In this document: in pieces, positions 37,888 to 46,837 of the stretch
How the letters are laid out: every line of letters begins with the position of its first letter
How positions within the stretch are numbered: position 1 is the stretch's first letter
Assembly: GCF_001404515.1 (NCBI RefSeq)
Contig: NZ_CXWE01000004.1
Coordinates: forward strand, 186,001 to 250,000
Direction of reading: 5' to 3'
DNA: 64,000 nt
Source of the DNA: Roseibium album
Lineage (GTDB): Bacteria; Pseudomonadota; Alphaproteobacteria; Rhizobiales; Stappiaceae
The notes under the pieces: generated by a model
Databases searched by the model: none
Told to the model about the DNA's origin: nothing
Seen by the model: only the letters and a program-made list of their open reading frames with translations
Translations under genes and position numbers: made by a program

Positions 37888-38553
37888 ATGGCGATGAGGC
37901 GAAGCAAGATGAAACACGGCGTAACGCAAACTCTTTATTCTTACTGGGACAACCTGCGCGGCGCCCGTCCAGCCCCGAACCGCAGTGAAGTCGACCCCGG
38001 CGAAATTCGCGGTCTGTTGGGAGATACCTTTATTCTGGAAACAAAAGGACCCCAGGACGTGCGTTACCGCCTGGCCGGAACGCGCCTTTGTTCAGCCCAT
38101 TGCCGTGAACTTAAAGGCAGGAACTTCCTGCGTGGCTGGAGCACGAAGGATCGTGAAGCTCTGGAAAGCCTTGTTGCTGCCATTACGGAAGACGCGGCAG
38201 CGGCGGTCATTGGCGTTAGCGGTCACACCGAGCGGGATCAGGTTCTGCATATGGAAATGCTGCTCGTCCCTCTCAATGTGCCTGGAGAAGGCCGGATCCG
38301 CATCCTCGGAAGTTGTACACCGATGGAAAAGCCCTATTGGATCGGCCTGCACCCGATCCTGAACCAGTCGATCAGCAGCCTGCGTCTTGTCTGGCCCGAC
38401 GAGCGGCCCTTCTTTGCCGACGCACCGGCAGCGGTCAATCCTATCCTGCCACGCTTCACGGCAGAAGGCATGAGCATGCCGGCGCCCACCCTGCCCCAGG
38501 GTGCCGAGCGCAAGGTCGGTCATCTGACAGTCTATAGCGGCGGCAAGTCCTGA
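37888..38553 (+). CDS. PAS domain-containing protein (PAS_5/DUF1457 type)
   Basis: 221 residues from the ATG at 37888, with GGGG upstream. An ATG at 37909 giving MKHGVTQTLYSYWDNLRGAR fits the family start equally well. The block RPAPNRSEVDPGEIRGLLGDTFIL and DVRYRLAGTRLC are diagnostic of the alphaproteobacterial PAS_5 family. A single sensory-like domain without an output module. Its terminator follows at 38593. Confidence 0.85.
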   Translation: MAMRRSKMKHGVTQTLYSYWDNLRGARPAPNRSEVDPGEIRGLLGDTFILETKGPQDVRYRLAGTRLCSAHCRELKGRNFLRGWSTKDREALESLVAAITEDAAAAVIGVSGHTERDQVLHMEMLLVPLNVPGEGRIRILGSCTPMEKPYWIGLHPILNQSISSLRLVWPDERPFFADAPAAVNPILPRFTAEGMSMPAPTLPQGAERKVGHLTVYSGGKS

Positions 38554-38887
38554 CCGCTTCGCACAAGACGCATCAAACACGCCCCACTATCCGAAAACCC
38601 GGAATCAACCGGGTTTTCTAACGCGGCGTCACAATTCTCGCCTCAAACTTGATGTCGACACCTCTCTCTTTTTCCAGGAGTGGTAATTTTTCCCGATGCA
38701 ATTTATAGGAAGTTGCGCACTTTCGTTGCGCCGCTGGAAAACTGATGAAATTTTTAACGTCGAAAAGCAGTTGAGTGTCCCAATTCTTACACATCGTTAA
38801 CCTCATCTGCCTAATGTATGAGTGAGACGTTTGGGGATTCGGGTTTCGGCCACTTGGTGCGGGACACACTGTTTGGATAGAGCAGGC
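38554..38887. other. Intergenic region between PAS and PilZ genes
   Basis: 334 bp. Apart from the terminator at 38593 it holds AT-rich sequence (38740-38820) that probably contains the PilZ gene promoter. No other supported feature. Confidence 0.4.
38593..38618 (+). terminator. Terminator after the PAS gene
   Basis: Perfect 10-bp stem GAAAACCCGG / CCGGGTTTTC with a 6-nt loop. The 3' arm ends in a T-run, 40 nt after the stop. Confidence 0.8.
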
Positions 38888-39517
38888 ATGGACGCCGGAT
38901 TGGCAACAGCACCAGAAGGAAGCAAACCGCTTCAAGTCACGGACCGCCGGCGGCATCAACGTGTTCAGGTCGATATACTTGGCCGTTTCATGTTGGAGGA
39001 CCGCCGGGAATACCCCTGTCAGATCATCGATATGTCACCAGGCGGAATGGCCATGATCACTCCTGTCGAAGGGCGTGTTGGTGAACGGGTGATTGCTTAT
39101 CTTGATCATTTGAGCCGCGTCGAGGGACGTATTTCGCGGGTGATTGACGGCGGTTTTGCCGTTGAACTGCGCAACACCGCCCGCAAGCGCGACAAGATCG
39201 CGAACGTCCTGACCTGGCTCGCCAACAGGGATGAGCTCAATCTTCCAGAAGATCGCCGCCACGACCGTTTCGTGCCGAAAAATCCCATGACGAAGATGAT
39301 CCTGCCGGACGGTTCGGAACATGTCTGCCGGATAATCGATGTGTCCCTTTCCGGGGCAGCCATCGCAACGGACAGCAGTCCCGAAATGGGTGATCCGATT
39401 ACTCTCGGCAAGATGCAGGCCCGCGTCGTCCGGCGCATCGAAGGCGGCATTGCCGTCGAATTCGCCGCCGTCCAGAGCCGCGAGTTGCTGGAACACCATA
39501 TCTCTGCGCCTGACTGA
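38888..39517 (+). CDS. Tandem PilZ domain protein
   Basis: 209 residues from the ATG at 38888. There are two PilZ copies. The first has RRRHQRVQVD with the RxxxR motif and the D-x-S-x-x-G partner IDMSPGG. The second has DRRHDRFVPK and IDVSLSG. It is therefore a likely cyclic-di-GMP receptor with two binding sites; the second lacks an exact RxxxR (RRHDR). Output partner unknown. It is next to a PAS protein. Confidence 0.88.
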   Translation: MDAGLATAPEGSKPLQVTDRRRHQRVQVDILGRFMLEDRREYPCQIIDMSPGGMAMITPVEGRVGERVIAYLDHLSRVEGRISRVIDGGFAVELRNTARKRDKIANVLTWLANRDELNLPEDRRHDRFVPKNPMTKMILPDGSEHVCRIIDVSLSGAAIATDSSPEMGDPITLGKMQARVVRRIEGGIAVEFAAVQSRELLEHHISAPD

Positions 39518-39599
39518 AGCTATTCCTGCCCCAGCCAGAAGATTGAGAGAGCTGCGTTTTGAACGGCTCCCTCGAGACTTAACTTACTGATTTGCCAGG

Positions 39600-39791
39600 T
39601 TACTTTTTCGTGGTTGCACGTACACTCGTGCACAGCGATGCGGCCGTCAGAGCTGCGATACCCACTGGTTTGTATTGGCTTTCCAAACTGCCAGCCACCT
39701 GCGGTCCCCGGTTCGGACGGGAATTTCGCGCTAACTTGTTCCTGCGTTCTTGATTCATGGCAGTTTTCAGGTCTTCAAGAAGAATGTTCAT
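39600..39791 (-). CDS. Small basic hypothetical protein
   Basis: 63 residues, preceded by a strong TGGAGG site 7 nt before the ATG. Basic and Asn/Arg-rich N-terminal half (MNQERRNKLARNSRPNRG) and a short hydrophobic C-terminal stretch. No family recognised. The ribosome-binding site is the main reason to accept it. Confidence 0.5.
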   Translation of the reverse strand: MNILLEDLKTAMNQERRNKLARNSRPNRGPQVAGSLESQYKPVGIAALTAASLCTSVRATTKK

Positions 39792-40259
39792 TTGTCTGCC
39801 TCCAGTTCGTGTGTTCTAGAGTCAGGAATACAAGGAACATGCCAAATGACAGGAAACAAGAAAACATCACTTAAACAATATCTTAGCGAAAATTCCTATT
39901 TCCAGAACCCGTCTGTCGCCTCCCAATGACAGAACACGATTCCCATTTTGGGTTGTATTTTGATCGATTTCGAGAATCTGGTGTACTTCGTGTGAATGCG
40001 GGCACCGCAGCGATAAACACCTTGACGTTGACTGGCCAATGCAATGTTTGCCCCTATCTGGATTGACGGGAATTTCGTCTCTCTTGGCCGCAATTGAAAT
40101 TCCAGTCGTTTCCGCCCGGTCTTCATGCCATCTTTCACCTCATGGAAACCGTGGTCACCGCGTCGGATCATTTTGGACCGCGAAGCGCTTTCCTGAATAG
40201 TCAGCTGCGACGCTTTCAGAATAAGTGTTATGCTGGGATATCAAACGAGGGAGCCGGCC
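39792..40259. other. 468-bp region without a convincing gene
   Basis: Moderately AT-rich. A minus-strand open frame at 39896-40126 (76 codons, MKTGRKRLEFQLRPRE...) is possible, but its GAGG lies too far from the ATG and no family is recognised. Nothing else is supported. Confidence 0.35.
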
Positions 40260-40775
40260 ATGAGCAGATCTCTTGCTGCCCTGTGCTTGTTGTTGTTGAT
40301 GACGACAACCGTAAAGTCCGACGTCAGATTCTGGTATCAGGACGGCAACTGGACAGTCTGGAATGAAAAAACCAAATGCAAGGCGGTCAATCGGCCGGTC
40401 ATCGAGACCAGCCACGCTCCGTACATGTCTTTCTGGTTTGTTCATGATCTGGCCAATCCAGGCGTTTCGATCGACGCCTATTTTTGGCCCGGTGTCTTTG
40501 TCCAGGGCACGAAATTCAACATCAACCTTCTAGTGTCCTATGGCGATGAGCAGATAACGGTTCCGGCTGAGGCCGGACTTGATTTCGCCTTGAGGACGGA
40601 CAGGCCACTGTCACAGACGGAAATCGATCTTCTCGTGAAGCAAACCCTGTTGATCGTCAAACCGGAGAATTCGTCGTTCAGTATTGCAGTTGATGCCGTC
40701 AAGATTCCGATTGTTTTACAGCAGCTGAAAGTGTGTGCTGATGTTCTCGGGAGAGCGGCGCAGAACCCGGAGTGA
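40260..40775 (+). CDS. Exported hypothetical protein
   Basis: 171 residues from the ATG at 40260 (GAGGGAG upstream). Signal peptide SLAALCLLLLMTTTVKS, then an aromatic-rich segment (RFWYQDGNWTVWNEKTKC) and predicted beta structure. Two Cys in the mature protein, near its start and end. Unknown function, perhaps periplasmic. Confidence 0.7.
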   Translation: MSRSLAALCLLLLMTTTVKSDVRFWYQDGNWTVWNEKTKCKAVNRPVIETSHAPYMSFWFVHDLANPGVSIDAYFWPGVFVQGTKFNINLLVSYGDEQITVPAEAGLDFALRTDRPLSQTEIDLLVKQTLLIVKPENSSFSIAVDAVKIPIVLQQLKVCADVLGRAAQNPE

Positions 40776-41465
40776 TCTTCGGACGTGGAAGTTTTGCGTC
40801 TTCTTGCAGGACTGCTCTACCAAGATCTTCGAAAACACCCGGGAAAGCGTCACCCGGTCAGGTGAACGGGTTACATTCTCGGCAGAGCGTACCTTTCTGT
40901 GGATTGCCAGAATTTCGCGGATGAGACTTGGCCGTTTTTGACCCATGACGAGTTGGAGTTCACACCTGAGCGCCCCGTTCGCAATGCTCTTGATCCATTT
41001 CCAACTCAGCTGACCTTTCCGGATTGGAAGTCGTGAACATTTGGATTGTGATGACAAACGCCGAAGATACGTCACCAAGCGCCCCTTTTTTGGGAGAACA
41101 ATGCCGCTACGGTTTCCCGGTTTGAAATTCACTGGTGATCACGCGGCAGTCGATCAACACTCAAGACGAACACAACATTAAAACGTTCACCGCCACCAAT
41201 TACAGTGTCCGGTCCATTTGCAGTAAATGTAAAATTGGAAAACAAAAAAATAGCTAGATTCTGCATGTATACGCGTGAGAATTTATCTTTATTAATATTT
41301 CTTCGTGCTCAGATTTTATAAAAAATCAGAAAATTTTTGCAGTAGCGTATGCTTCCATTGCAATTTAAACATTGCAGATATTTAACAAAATTACGCTCTC
41401 GCCGTGGCTTCCGGTTATTGAATAGGCGCACCATGTGCACCAGATGAGTAAAAAGGAGGAAACTG
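40776..41465. other. AT-rich gene-poor stretch
   Basis: 690 bp. From about 41160 it is strongly A/T-rich. Open frames on both strands (for example minus 40716-41132) lack good starts and overlap known coding ends, and no family is recognised. It probably contains the promoter for the short ORF at 41466 and may be a remnant of lost genes. Confidence 0.4.
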
Positions 41466-41600
41466 ATGAACCTACACACCGCACATTGTCTACTGGTGCG
41501 CGACGGACTGACATTCAACCGTTCGCGACTTCAATGGTTGCCCTGGAAACAGTATCGCTCGTTCCGGGACGCCAACAAAGGCAACCGCAAAGACAGATAG
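41466..41600 (+). CDS. Possible 44-residue small basic protein
   Basis: Very short ORF with a nearly ideal ribosome-binding site (AAAGGAGG, about 7 nt before the ATG). The protein is basic and Trp/Arg-rich (RLQWLPWKQYRSF). A strong hairpin follows 17 nt after the stop. The combination of AT-rich promoter region, ideal site and hairpin makes translation plausible. No family known. Confidence 0.45.
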   Translation: MNLHTAHCLLVRDGLTFNRSRLQWLPWKQYRSFRDANKGNRKDR

Positions 41601-42061
41601 AAACCAGGCCTGTCAATCAGCGCCGCCCGATCGATCAATCCGGGCGGCGCTGAGATCTGCGTTCAAACCTGGTTCTTTTTTTCGTTTACCCGAACGAACC
41701 CACATTGCTCGGCCGGAAGTGCCACCGTGTTTTTGAAAAAAATCCGATTGCAGGAAATTATATTTCCGCCCCGAATCTTGCGCCAGACGGATGAAATCAG
41801 GATTGCTTCGCCGACCTGGATTTGTTCTCCACCCCGATCCTGACACGGCCCCGTCCAACAATCATCAACAATTTCACACGCTTCCAGGAGATCGATAAAA
41901 TTTTAGACAAATTCGATTCAAGTTTTCTTAAAAAGAAAATTTCATTTTACTAAAATAAAAATCGAATTAGATTAAAGTATAAATAAGGTTTTACTTCGAA
42001 GTTTTTCGCGAAGTAAAAAGCATTGAGTCATCGTTACATCAGCCTTGGGGAGGGTGTTACG
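41601..42061. other. AT-rich region upstream of the BTLCP gene
   Basis: 461 bp. Beyond the hairpin at 41617 it is AT-rich (41870-41990 especially). A palindromic stem, TTTTACTTCG at 41989-41998 with CGAAGTAAAA at 42009-42018, lies 44 nt before the next start and could form a leader hairpin or operator. No other gene seen. Confidence 0.4.
41617..41653 (+). terminator. Strong hairpin after the 44-codon ORF
   Basis: 13-bp perfect stem whose arms contain CAGCGCCGCCCG and CGGGCGGCGCTG, with an 11-nt loop. A T-run appears about 25 nt later rather than directly after the stem. It is the likely end of the small transcript. Confidence 0.6.
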
Positions 42062-42676
42062 ATGAATTTACTTGGAAAGCTTCTCTTTATCACAACATTG
42101 ATCGCGACGGGTGTCTTTGCCGGATCTCCGGCACTTGCCGACCCTGGCCGTTTCATGGACATGAATATGGTGACCAAAGCACCAATCGGTCACAAGCAAT
42201 TCTGCCGCGACAATGCCTGGGCCTGCCCGAAAGAACGCTATCAACCGGTTGTGGTCAAGCTCAATGAAGCGCGTTGGAACCAGTTGATCGCGATCAATGC
42301 AAAGGTCAACCGTCGTGTAAAGCCGATGACAGACGACGACCTCTTCGGCAAGATCGAGCACTGGTCCTACCCGGTGAATGGTTACGGTGACTGCGAAGAA
42401 TATGTTCTGGAAAAGCAGCGCGTCCTGATAGAAGCCGGTTGGCCCAAAAGCGCTCTGCTCATCACAGTCGCCAAGGATGTGGACAATGCGGGCCACGCGG
42501 TGCTGACCGTCAGGACCGACCACGGCGACATGATCCTGGACAACCAGATCGAGGCTGTCCTGCCCTGGTATTCAACACCTTACCGTTACATCAAGCGCCA
42601 GTCCCCAAGTTCATCCGTCAGGTGGACAGGCATCTCCGACACGCGCGTGACCACCGTCAGTTCCGTGTCTCAGTAA
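42062..42676 (+). CDS. Transglutaminase-like cysteine peptidase (BTLCP)
   Basis: 204 residues from the ATG at 42062 (GGGAGGG upstream). Signal peptide LLFITTLIATGVFAGSPALA. Papain-like triad Cys111 (YGDCEEYV), His145 (NAGHAVL) and Asp160 (ILDNQ) in the order of bacterial transglutaminase-like cysteine proteinases (COG3672, LapG-related). A periplasmic protease is expected; some relatives process adhesins under cyclic-di-GMP control, but no LapD or adhesin gene is near. Confidence 0.92.
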   Translation: MNLLGKLLFITTLIATGVFAGSPALADPGRFMDMNMVTKAPIGHKQFCRDNAWACPKERYQPVVVKLNEARWNQLIAINAKVNRRVKPMTDDDLFGKIEHWSYPVNGYGDCEEYVLEKQRVLIEAGWPKSALLITVAKDVDNAGHAVLTVRTDHGDMILDNQIEAVLPWYSTPYRYIKRQSPSSSVRWTGISDTRVTTVSSVSQ

Positions 42677-42765
42677 GCACAAGGATAGGGATCGGCCTGT
42701 TGCAGGGCCGTCAGGACGATCCGGTCGCGTCCCCACCCTCCCCATCCCTACCACGACCGGATCCA

Positions 42766-42806
42766 GGGAACCGGCCCGCCCCCCGCAGGCCGGTTCCCGT
42801 TTTTTT
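42766..42806 (+). terminator. Rho-independent terminator after the BTLCP gene
   Basis: 11-bp perfect stem GGGAACCGGCC / GGCCGGTTCCC, loop of 11 nt, followed by G and a T7 run. Confidence 0.9.
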
Positions 42807-42830
42807 GGTCGGGTGGGAACTTTTTTCGTC

Positions 42831-43358
42831 TCAGGTCTCCGAGAGGCCATCCCTGTAGCGCCGCCAGTTTCGAACGTAGCCTTCAGCTGACTTGCGGATA
42901 TTGTCCTTTGCCTCGTCCGGCAGCGTGCGAACCACCTTGCCCGGAATGCCGACAACCAGTGAATTGTCCGGGATTTCCTTGCCTTCGCCGATCAGTGCAT
43001 TCGCACCGATAATGCAGTTGGAGCCGATAATGGCTCCATTCAGCACTGTCGCGCCCATACCGATCAACGAATTGTCCTTGACGGTGCATCCGTGAAGGAT
43101 CGCGTTGTGCCCGATCGTGCAATCCGCGCCGATCGTGAGCGGGTAACCCATGTCGGTGTGAAAGACGCAGCCATCTTGCACATTCGAGCGCGGACCGACG
43201 ATCACCGGTTCGTTGTCACCTCTCAAGATGGCTCCAAACCAGACGCTCGCCGCCTCGCGGAGCCTGATATCACCGATGAGGGTTGCATTCGGCGCAATCC
43301 AGAAATCGCCGTTTTGAGGAAAATCCGGCGCACGGCCGTCAAGTGCATAAGTCGGCAT
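42831..43358 (-). CDS. Gamma carbonic anhydrase family protein
   Basis: 175 residues built of hexapeptide repeats forming a left-handed beta helix. Metal-ligand histidines His67 (CVFHTD), His84 and His89 (IGHNAILHG) are all present. GAGG precedes the ATG and the gene lies 6 nt behind the small membrane protein. Active carbonic anhydrase or a YrdA-like relative cannot be told apart. Confidence 0.92.
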   Translation of the reverse strand: MPTYALDGRAPDFPQNGDFWIAPNATLIGDIRLREAASVWFGAILRGDNEPVIVGPRSNVQDGCVFHTDMGYPLTIGADCTIGHNAILHGCTVKDNSLIGMGATVLNGAIIGSNCIIGANALIGEGKEIPDNSLVVGIPGKVVRTLPDEAKDNIRKSAEGYVRNWRRYRDGLSET

Positions 43359-43364
43359 GGAACC

Positions 43365-43697
43365 TCAGGTGTAACCGGCGACAATCAGAGCGACATTCAT
43401 GACCAGAATACCAGAGCACATGCTCCACATCCCGGCAATCGTGGATGACGCCACAAGCCAGCCGAGCGGCCGCTTTTCGATCCTGCGCCCCCGAATGGCG
43501 TTACGCATGATGATAAACGGTCCGGCAAAGACGCAAAGGAAAACCTCGATTAGAAAAGCGAGCAGGTTTTCGCCCGAAAAGGAAAATTTTGGCGGTTGTC
43601 TGGTGACAAGTTGATAAAGGCTTCCGAGAACACCTGCTGCAACAAAGCCTGCGCTCGCGACATATCCAACGAGAAGAAGAGAGAAGAACACGCCCAT
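43365..43697 (-). CDS. Small membrane protein, possibly coupled to the carbonic anhydrase gene
   Basis: 110 residues from the ATG at 43697. Three hydrophobic segments (VFFSLLLVGYVASAGFVAAGVLG, LLAFLIEVFLCVFAGPFII, LVASSTIAGMWSMCSGILVM). A longer in-frame extension upstream is soluble and unlikely. No family function recognised. Six bases separate it from the gamma carbonic anhydrase, so the two form an operon. Confidence 0.75.
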   Translation of the reverse strand: MGVFFSLLLVGYVASAGFVAAGVLGSLYQLVTRQPPKFSFSGENLLAFLIEVFLCVFAGPFIIMRNAIRGRRIEKRPLGWLVASSTIAGMWSMCSGILVMNVALIVAGYT

Positions 43698-43904
43698 TAA
43701 CCTCTTATTAACTGGTCCGGCCGGAAACTGATTAACAAATTCTAAACGGTCAAATGCAAAGACTGTGCCGGACGGGTAAATGGGCAAAAACCTGGACTTC
43801 AGGCCATATGGGGCAAACGACAAGGCATCCTCGATCGGAACACCTGTTCCGTTTCGACACACTCTGTCCCATACCAGAGCACCCGGCCGACGGGATCAGA
43901 TCCG

Positions 43905-44618
43905 ATGATCCCGATGACGCTCCCGACCGCCAGCGGTGCCAACCCCCGCCGATTCAGGTTGCTGATGCTCGCGATACTGGTCCTTGGCGCGGCACATATC
44001 GTGGAACGGGCTGCCTACTGGACCAGCAACTGGGATGCCTACGCATCTTCCGATTCAGCGTCCGGCCCGGTGACCATTACAATCGGCAATACAGGATTTG
44101 TTCTCCCCGTCGACTACATCGCCAGGCCCAAACAACGTTCGCGGATCTTCGGTGGCGAAACAAACGTGAGATCGTTGAAGCTGTCCATGACATGGCCGGG
44201 TCTTGCCCCTGTGACAGGATCTCCGGGTGCTGGCAGGTTCGGTGCCACCGGGCGCACGCTGGTTGTAGACCTGGAGCATAATCCGGGCCGCGAGAGCATG
44301 AGAGCACGTCTGGACCCGTTTTACAGACGCCTTGCGCGAGGCGGTGAAATGAACGGACCTGATGGCCTCAAGATACTAACGCTTTCATCACGAGGTGCAG
44401 CCAAACGTGATCTGATCGTCTACGATCCGGCGCGACCGAACGGCTTCATCGCCCGATGTGTGATTTCAAAGTCGAGGCACGAAGCAATGTGTTACCGGGC
44501 GATTGTCATGACGTCGGGTCTGGAACTCAGGTACCGCTTCGATGAAGATCTGCTGGCAAACTGGCGGCAGATCGACGACGCCATTGTCCGCAAGGTAAGA
44601 GCATTTCGGCAGAGTTGA
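43905..44618 (+). CDS. Membrane-anchored hypothetical protein
   Basis: 237 residues. One N-terminal hydrophobic helix (RLLMLAILVLGAAHIV) followed by a periplasmic-looking domain with ITIGNTGFVLPVDYIARP. The later segment LIVYDPARPNGFIARCVIS is distinctive. No family recognised. Divergent from the membrane protein/carbonic anhydrase pair. Confidence 0.7.
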   Translation: MIPMTLPTASGANPRRFRLLMLAILVLGAAHIVERAAYWTSNWDAYASSDSASGPVTITIGNTGFVLPVDYIARPKQRSRIFGGETNVRSLKLSMTWPGLAPVTGSPGAGRFGATGRTLVVDLEHNPGRESMRARLDPFYRRLARGGEMNGPDGLKILTLSSRGAAKRDLIVYDPARPNGFIARCVISKSRHEAMCYRAIVMTSGLELRYRFDEDLLANWRQIDDAIVRKVRAFRQS

Positions 44619-44648
44619 CCTCAGGCCGCTCGACGCTGGAAGACAGGA

Positions 44649-44680
44649 AAGGGCAGCCTCTCGTGAGAAAGGCCGCCCTT
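44649..44680. terminator. Convergent hairpin terminator
   Basis: 10-bp stem with one mismatch (AGGGCAGCCT paired with AGGCCGCCCT) and a 10-nt loop, between the convergent hypothetical gene (stop 44618) and the DUF3126 gene (stop 44702). Confidence 0.6.
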
Positions 44681-44701
44681 GTCAAATGGTTCGATTGAGA
44701 C

Positions 44702-44917
44702 TCAGACCTCGTCCAGATCGATTTCCAGAATAGCCATCTGGAAGTTCCAGCTCAGATCCTCGTCTTCGTCGTCGCGGAAGATCACGCCGATAAATTCTTC
44801 GCCGATATAGACCTCTGCGGAGTCGTCCTTGCGCGGACGGGCCCGCACTTGAAGGCTCTGCAGCTCGAATTTCAAACGCAGGTACGCTTCGATCTTGCGG
44901 ATTTCATCGGGTTTCAC
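44702..44917 (-). CDS. DUF3126 family protein
   Basis: 71 residues matching the small alphaproteobacterial DUF3126 family (KIEAYLRLKF, EVYIGEEFIGVI, FQMAILEIDLDE). Acidic C-terminus. It lies downstream of cysE on the same strand, an arrangement common in the group. Function unknown. Confidence 0.9.
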   Translation of the reverse strand: MKPDEIRKIEAYLRLKFELQSLQVRARPRKDDSAEVYIGEEFIGVIFRDDEDEDLSWNFQMAILEIDLDEV

Positions 44918-45033
44918 GGCGCTCTCCTTGTAAATGCCGTCTGCTATTTAGTCGCGCGGACCCTATAAGACCAGCCCAAAATGCCAAACCCTTTCCGCAA
45001 ACTATCCCCCGGTTCCTTTTTCCGCACAGACCT

Positions 45034-45855
45034 TCAGTCATCACCAAGCAACTGGTTCATGCTGCGTGCCGGTTCCGCACATCCCGCCTTGCCGACGATT
45101 CTGGCCGGAACACCAGCCACCGTTGTGCATTCGGGCACATCCGCAAGTACGACAGATCCGGCGGCGATACGCGAGCAATGGCCGATCTCGAGGTTACCGA
45201 GGACTTTTGCACCCGCACCAATAAGGACACCGTTCTGGATCTTAGGATGGCGATCGCCGCCTTCCTTGCCAGTACCGCCCAGAGTAACGCCCTGCAGGAT
45301 GGAAACATCATCGCCGATAGCAGCAGTCCCGCCGACAACAATGCCTGTACCGTGATCTATGAATATGCCGCGCCCGACCGGAACAGCCGGGTGAATGTCG
45401 ATCTGGAACACTTCCGACGCGCGGCTCTGCAGATAGAGTGCGAAGTCCTTGCGTCCCTTGCGCCAAAGCCAGTTCGCAAGACGGTGGGTCTGAAGCCCAT
45501 GGAAACCCTTGAAATAGAGAACCGGTTCCAGGTAGCGGAAACAGGCCGGATCGCGATCGAAGACGGCCACGATGTCGACACGGAAAATCTTGGCCAGTTC
45601 CGGTTCATCTGCAAGCGCTTCAAGATAGGTTTGCCGGATGAGTGACGCGGAGACGACATCTCTTCCGAGCCTGTCCCCCAACCTGTGCAAGACCGCTTCT
45701 TCGAGACTGTCGTGATTGAGAACAGTTTCATAGACAAAGGAGGACAGCGCCGGTTCGACGGCAACCATCTGCTGAGCCTCGTCGCGTAACTTCTGCCAGA
45801 CCGGATCATGGGTCGGAACGCGTTCTACGTCGGGCTTCGATATCGATGCCGACAT
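45034..45855 (-). CDS. cysE: Serine acetyltransferase
   Basis: 273 residues from the ATG at 45855 (AAGGAG upstream). N-terminal helical domain, then hexapeptide-repeat beta helix with FIDHGTGIVVGGTAAIG and ILQGVTLGGTGKEGGDRHP, the CysE active-site loop. Acetylates serine with acetyl-CoA to give O-acetylserine for cysteine synthesis. The C-terminal tail ends NQLLGDD rather than Ile, which may affect binding to cysteine synthase. Confidence 0.96.
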   Translation of the reverse strand: MSASISKPDVERVPTHDPVWQKLRDEAQQMVAVEPALSSFVYETVLNHDSLEEAVLHRLGDRLGRDVVSASLIRQTYLEALADEPELAKIFRVDIVAVFDRDPACFRYLEPVLYFKGFHGLQTHRLANWLWRKGRKDFALYLQSRASEVFQIDIHPAVPVGRGIFIDHGTGIVVGGTAAIGDDVSILQGVTLGGTGKEGGDRHPKIQNGVLIGAGAKVLGNLEIGHCSRIAAGSVVLADVPECTTVAGVPARIVGKAGCAEPARSMNQLLGDD

Positions 45856-46024
45856 GGCCTGTCTCCTTTTCAAGCCGTCACAAACGTTATCCTAAAATAG
45901 GACTGTCGTCGGATATTCCAAAATGAAACTTGCTGATATCAGATATGAAACCCTTTTATGAAACGGGAAAGTTTAAGATTTCTGGCGTTCTAGCTGCCCG
46001 GCGATCACAATTTGAGGAACAAGA

Positions 46025-46837
46025 ATGCCACATGACGGAAACAGTGCCGTGAAAACGGACAACCCGATTCTGGCAATTCGTGGCCAAGTCGCGGAAATTG
46101 TTCTGAACGCTCCGGACCGCAAAAACGCACTTTCCTTGTCCGCCTGGGAGCGCATTCCCGGACGACTTCACGAGCTGACGGCAAACCCGGAAATTCGTGT
46201 TTGCGTCATCCGAGGAGCTGGCAGGAGGAGTTTCTGCGCTGGTGCGGACATTTCCGAATTCAAGGCAATCCGCTCGACCCCCGAAGCCGCGATGCGGTAT
46301 GACGCGATCAACGTTGCGGCCTTCAAGGCGCTCAAGAATGTTGCAGTTCCTGTGATCGCTGCGATCGAAGGTCCCTGTCTCGGTGGCGGACTGGGGCTGG
46401 CACTTGCCTGCGACCTGAGGATCGCCTCGCAAACGGCCTTGTTCGGAATTCCGGCAGCCAGGCTCGGGTTGGCCTATCCTCCGGATGCCTTGTCTGATCT
46501 CCTGGAAGTTGTCTCCCCATCTGACGCAAAGAAGATCCTGTTCACCGGCGAGCGGTTTTCGGCGGAATCCGCGCTACAAATGGGATTGATCAGCGAGGTA
46601 TTGAGCCCCGACGCCCTTGATGCTCGGATCGAGGCCCTGTGCAACGCGATCTGTGCAAATGCGCCGCTATCTGTGAGGGCAGCAAAACAGGCGGTGAACA
46701 ATCTGTCCGACAACGCCGCACAAGAGAAACTTGAAAATGATCGTTTGAACGCCCGGAACTGTATCGACAGCGCCGACTACGACGAGGGTTGCAGGGCTTT
46801 TCTGGAAAAACGCGAGCCTGTATTCTCAGGTCGATGA
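46025..46837 (+). CDS. Enoyl-CoA hydratase/isomerase family protein
   Basis: 270 residues of crotonase fold. Oxyanion-hole segments are FCAGADISEFK and EGPCLGGGLGLALACDLRIAS. GAGGAACAAG precedes the ATG. The usual second catalytic Glu position is occupied by the LGLAYPPDALSDLLEVV segment, so hydratase activity is not certain. Substrate unknown; no beta-oxidation partners adjacent. Confidence 0.88.
   Translation: MPHDGNSAVKTDNPILAIRGQVAEIVLNAPDRKNALSLSAWERIPGRLHELTANPEIRVCVIRGAGRRSFCAGADISEFKAIRSTPEAAMRYDAINVAAFKALKNVAVPVIAAIEGPCLGGGLGLALACDLRIASQTALFGIPAARLGLAYPPDALSDLLEVVSPSDAKKILFTGERFSAESALQMGLISEVLSPDALDARIEALCNAICANAPLSVRAAKQAVNNLSDNAAQEKLENDRLNARNCIDSADYDEGCRAFLEKREPVFSGR

Noticed and set aside
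39896..40171. 91-codon minus-strand frame
   Set aside because: No ribosome-binding site at its first ATG and poor spacing at the second; no family.
40716..41132. 138-codon minus-strand frame
   Set aside because: Overlaps the end of a signal-peptide-bearing gene and has no recognisable features; kept only as part of the gene-poor region.
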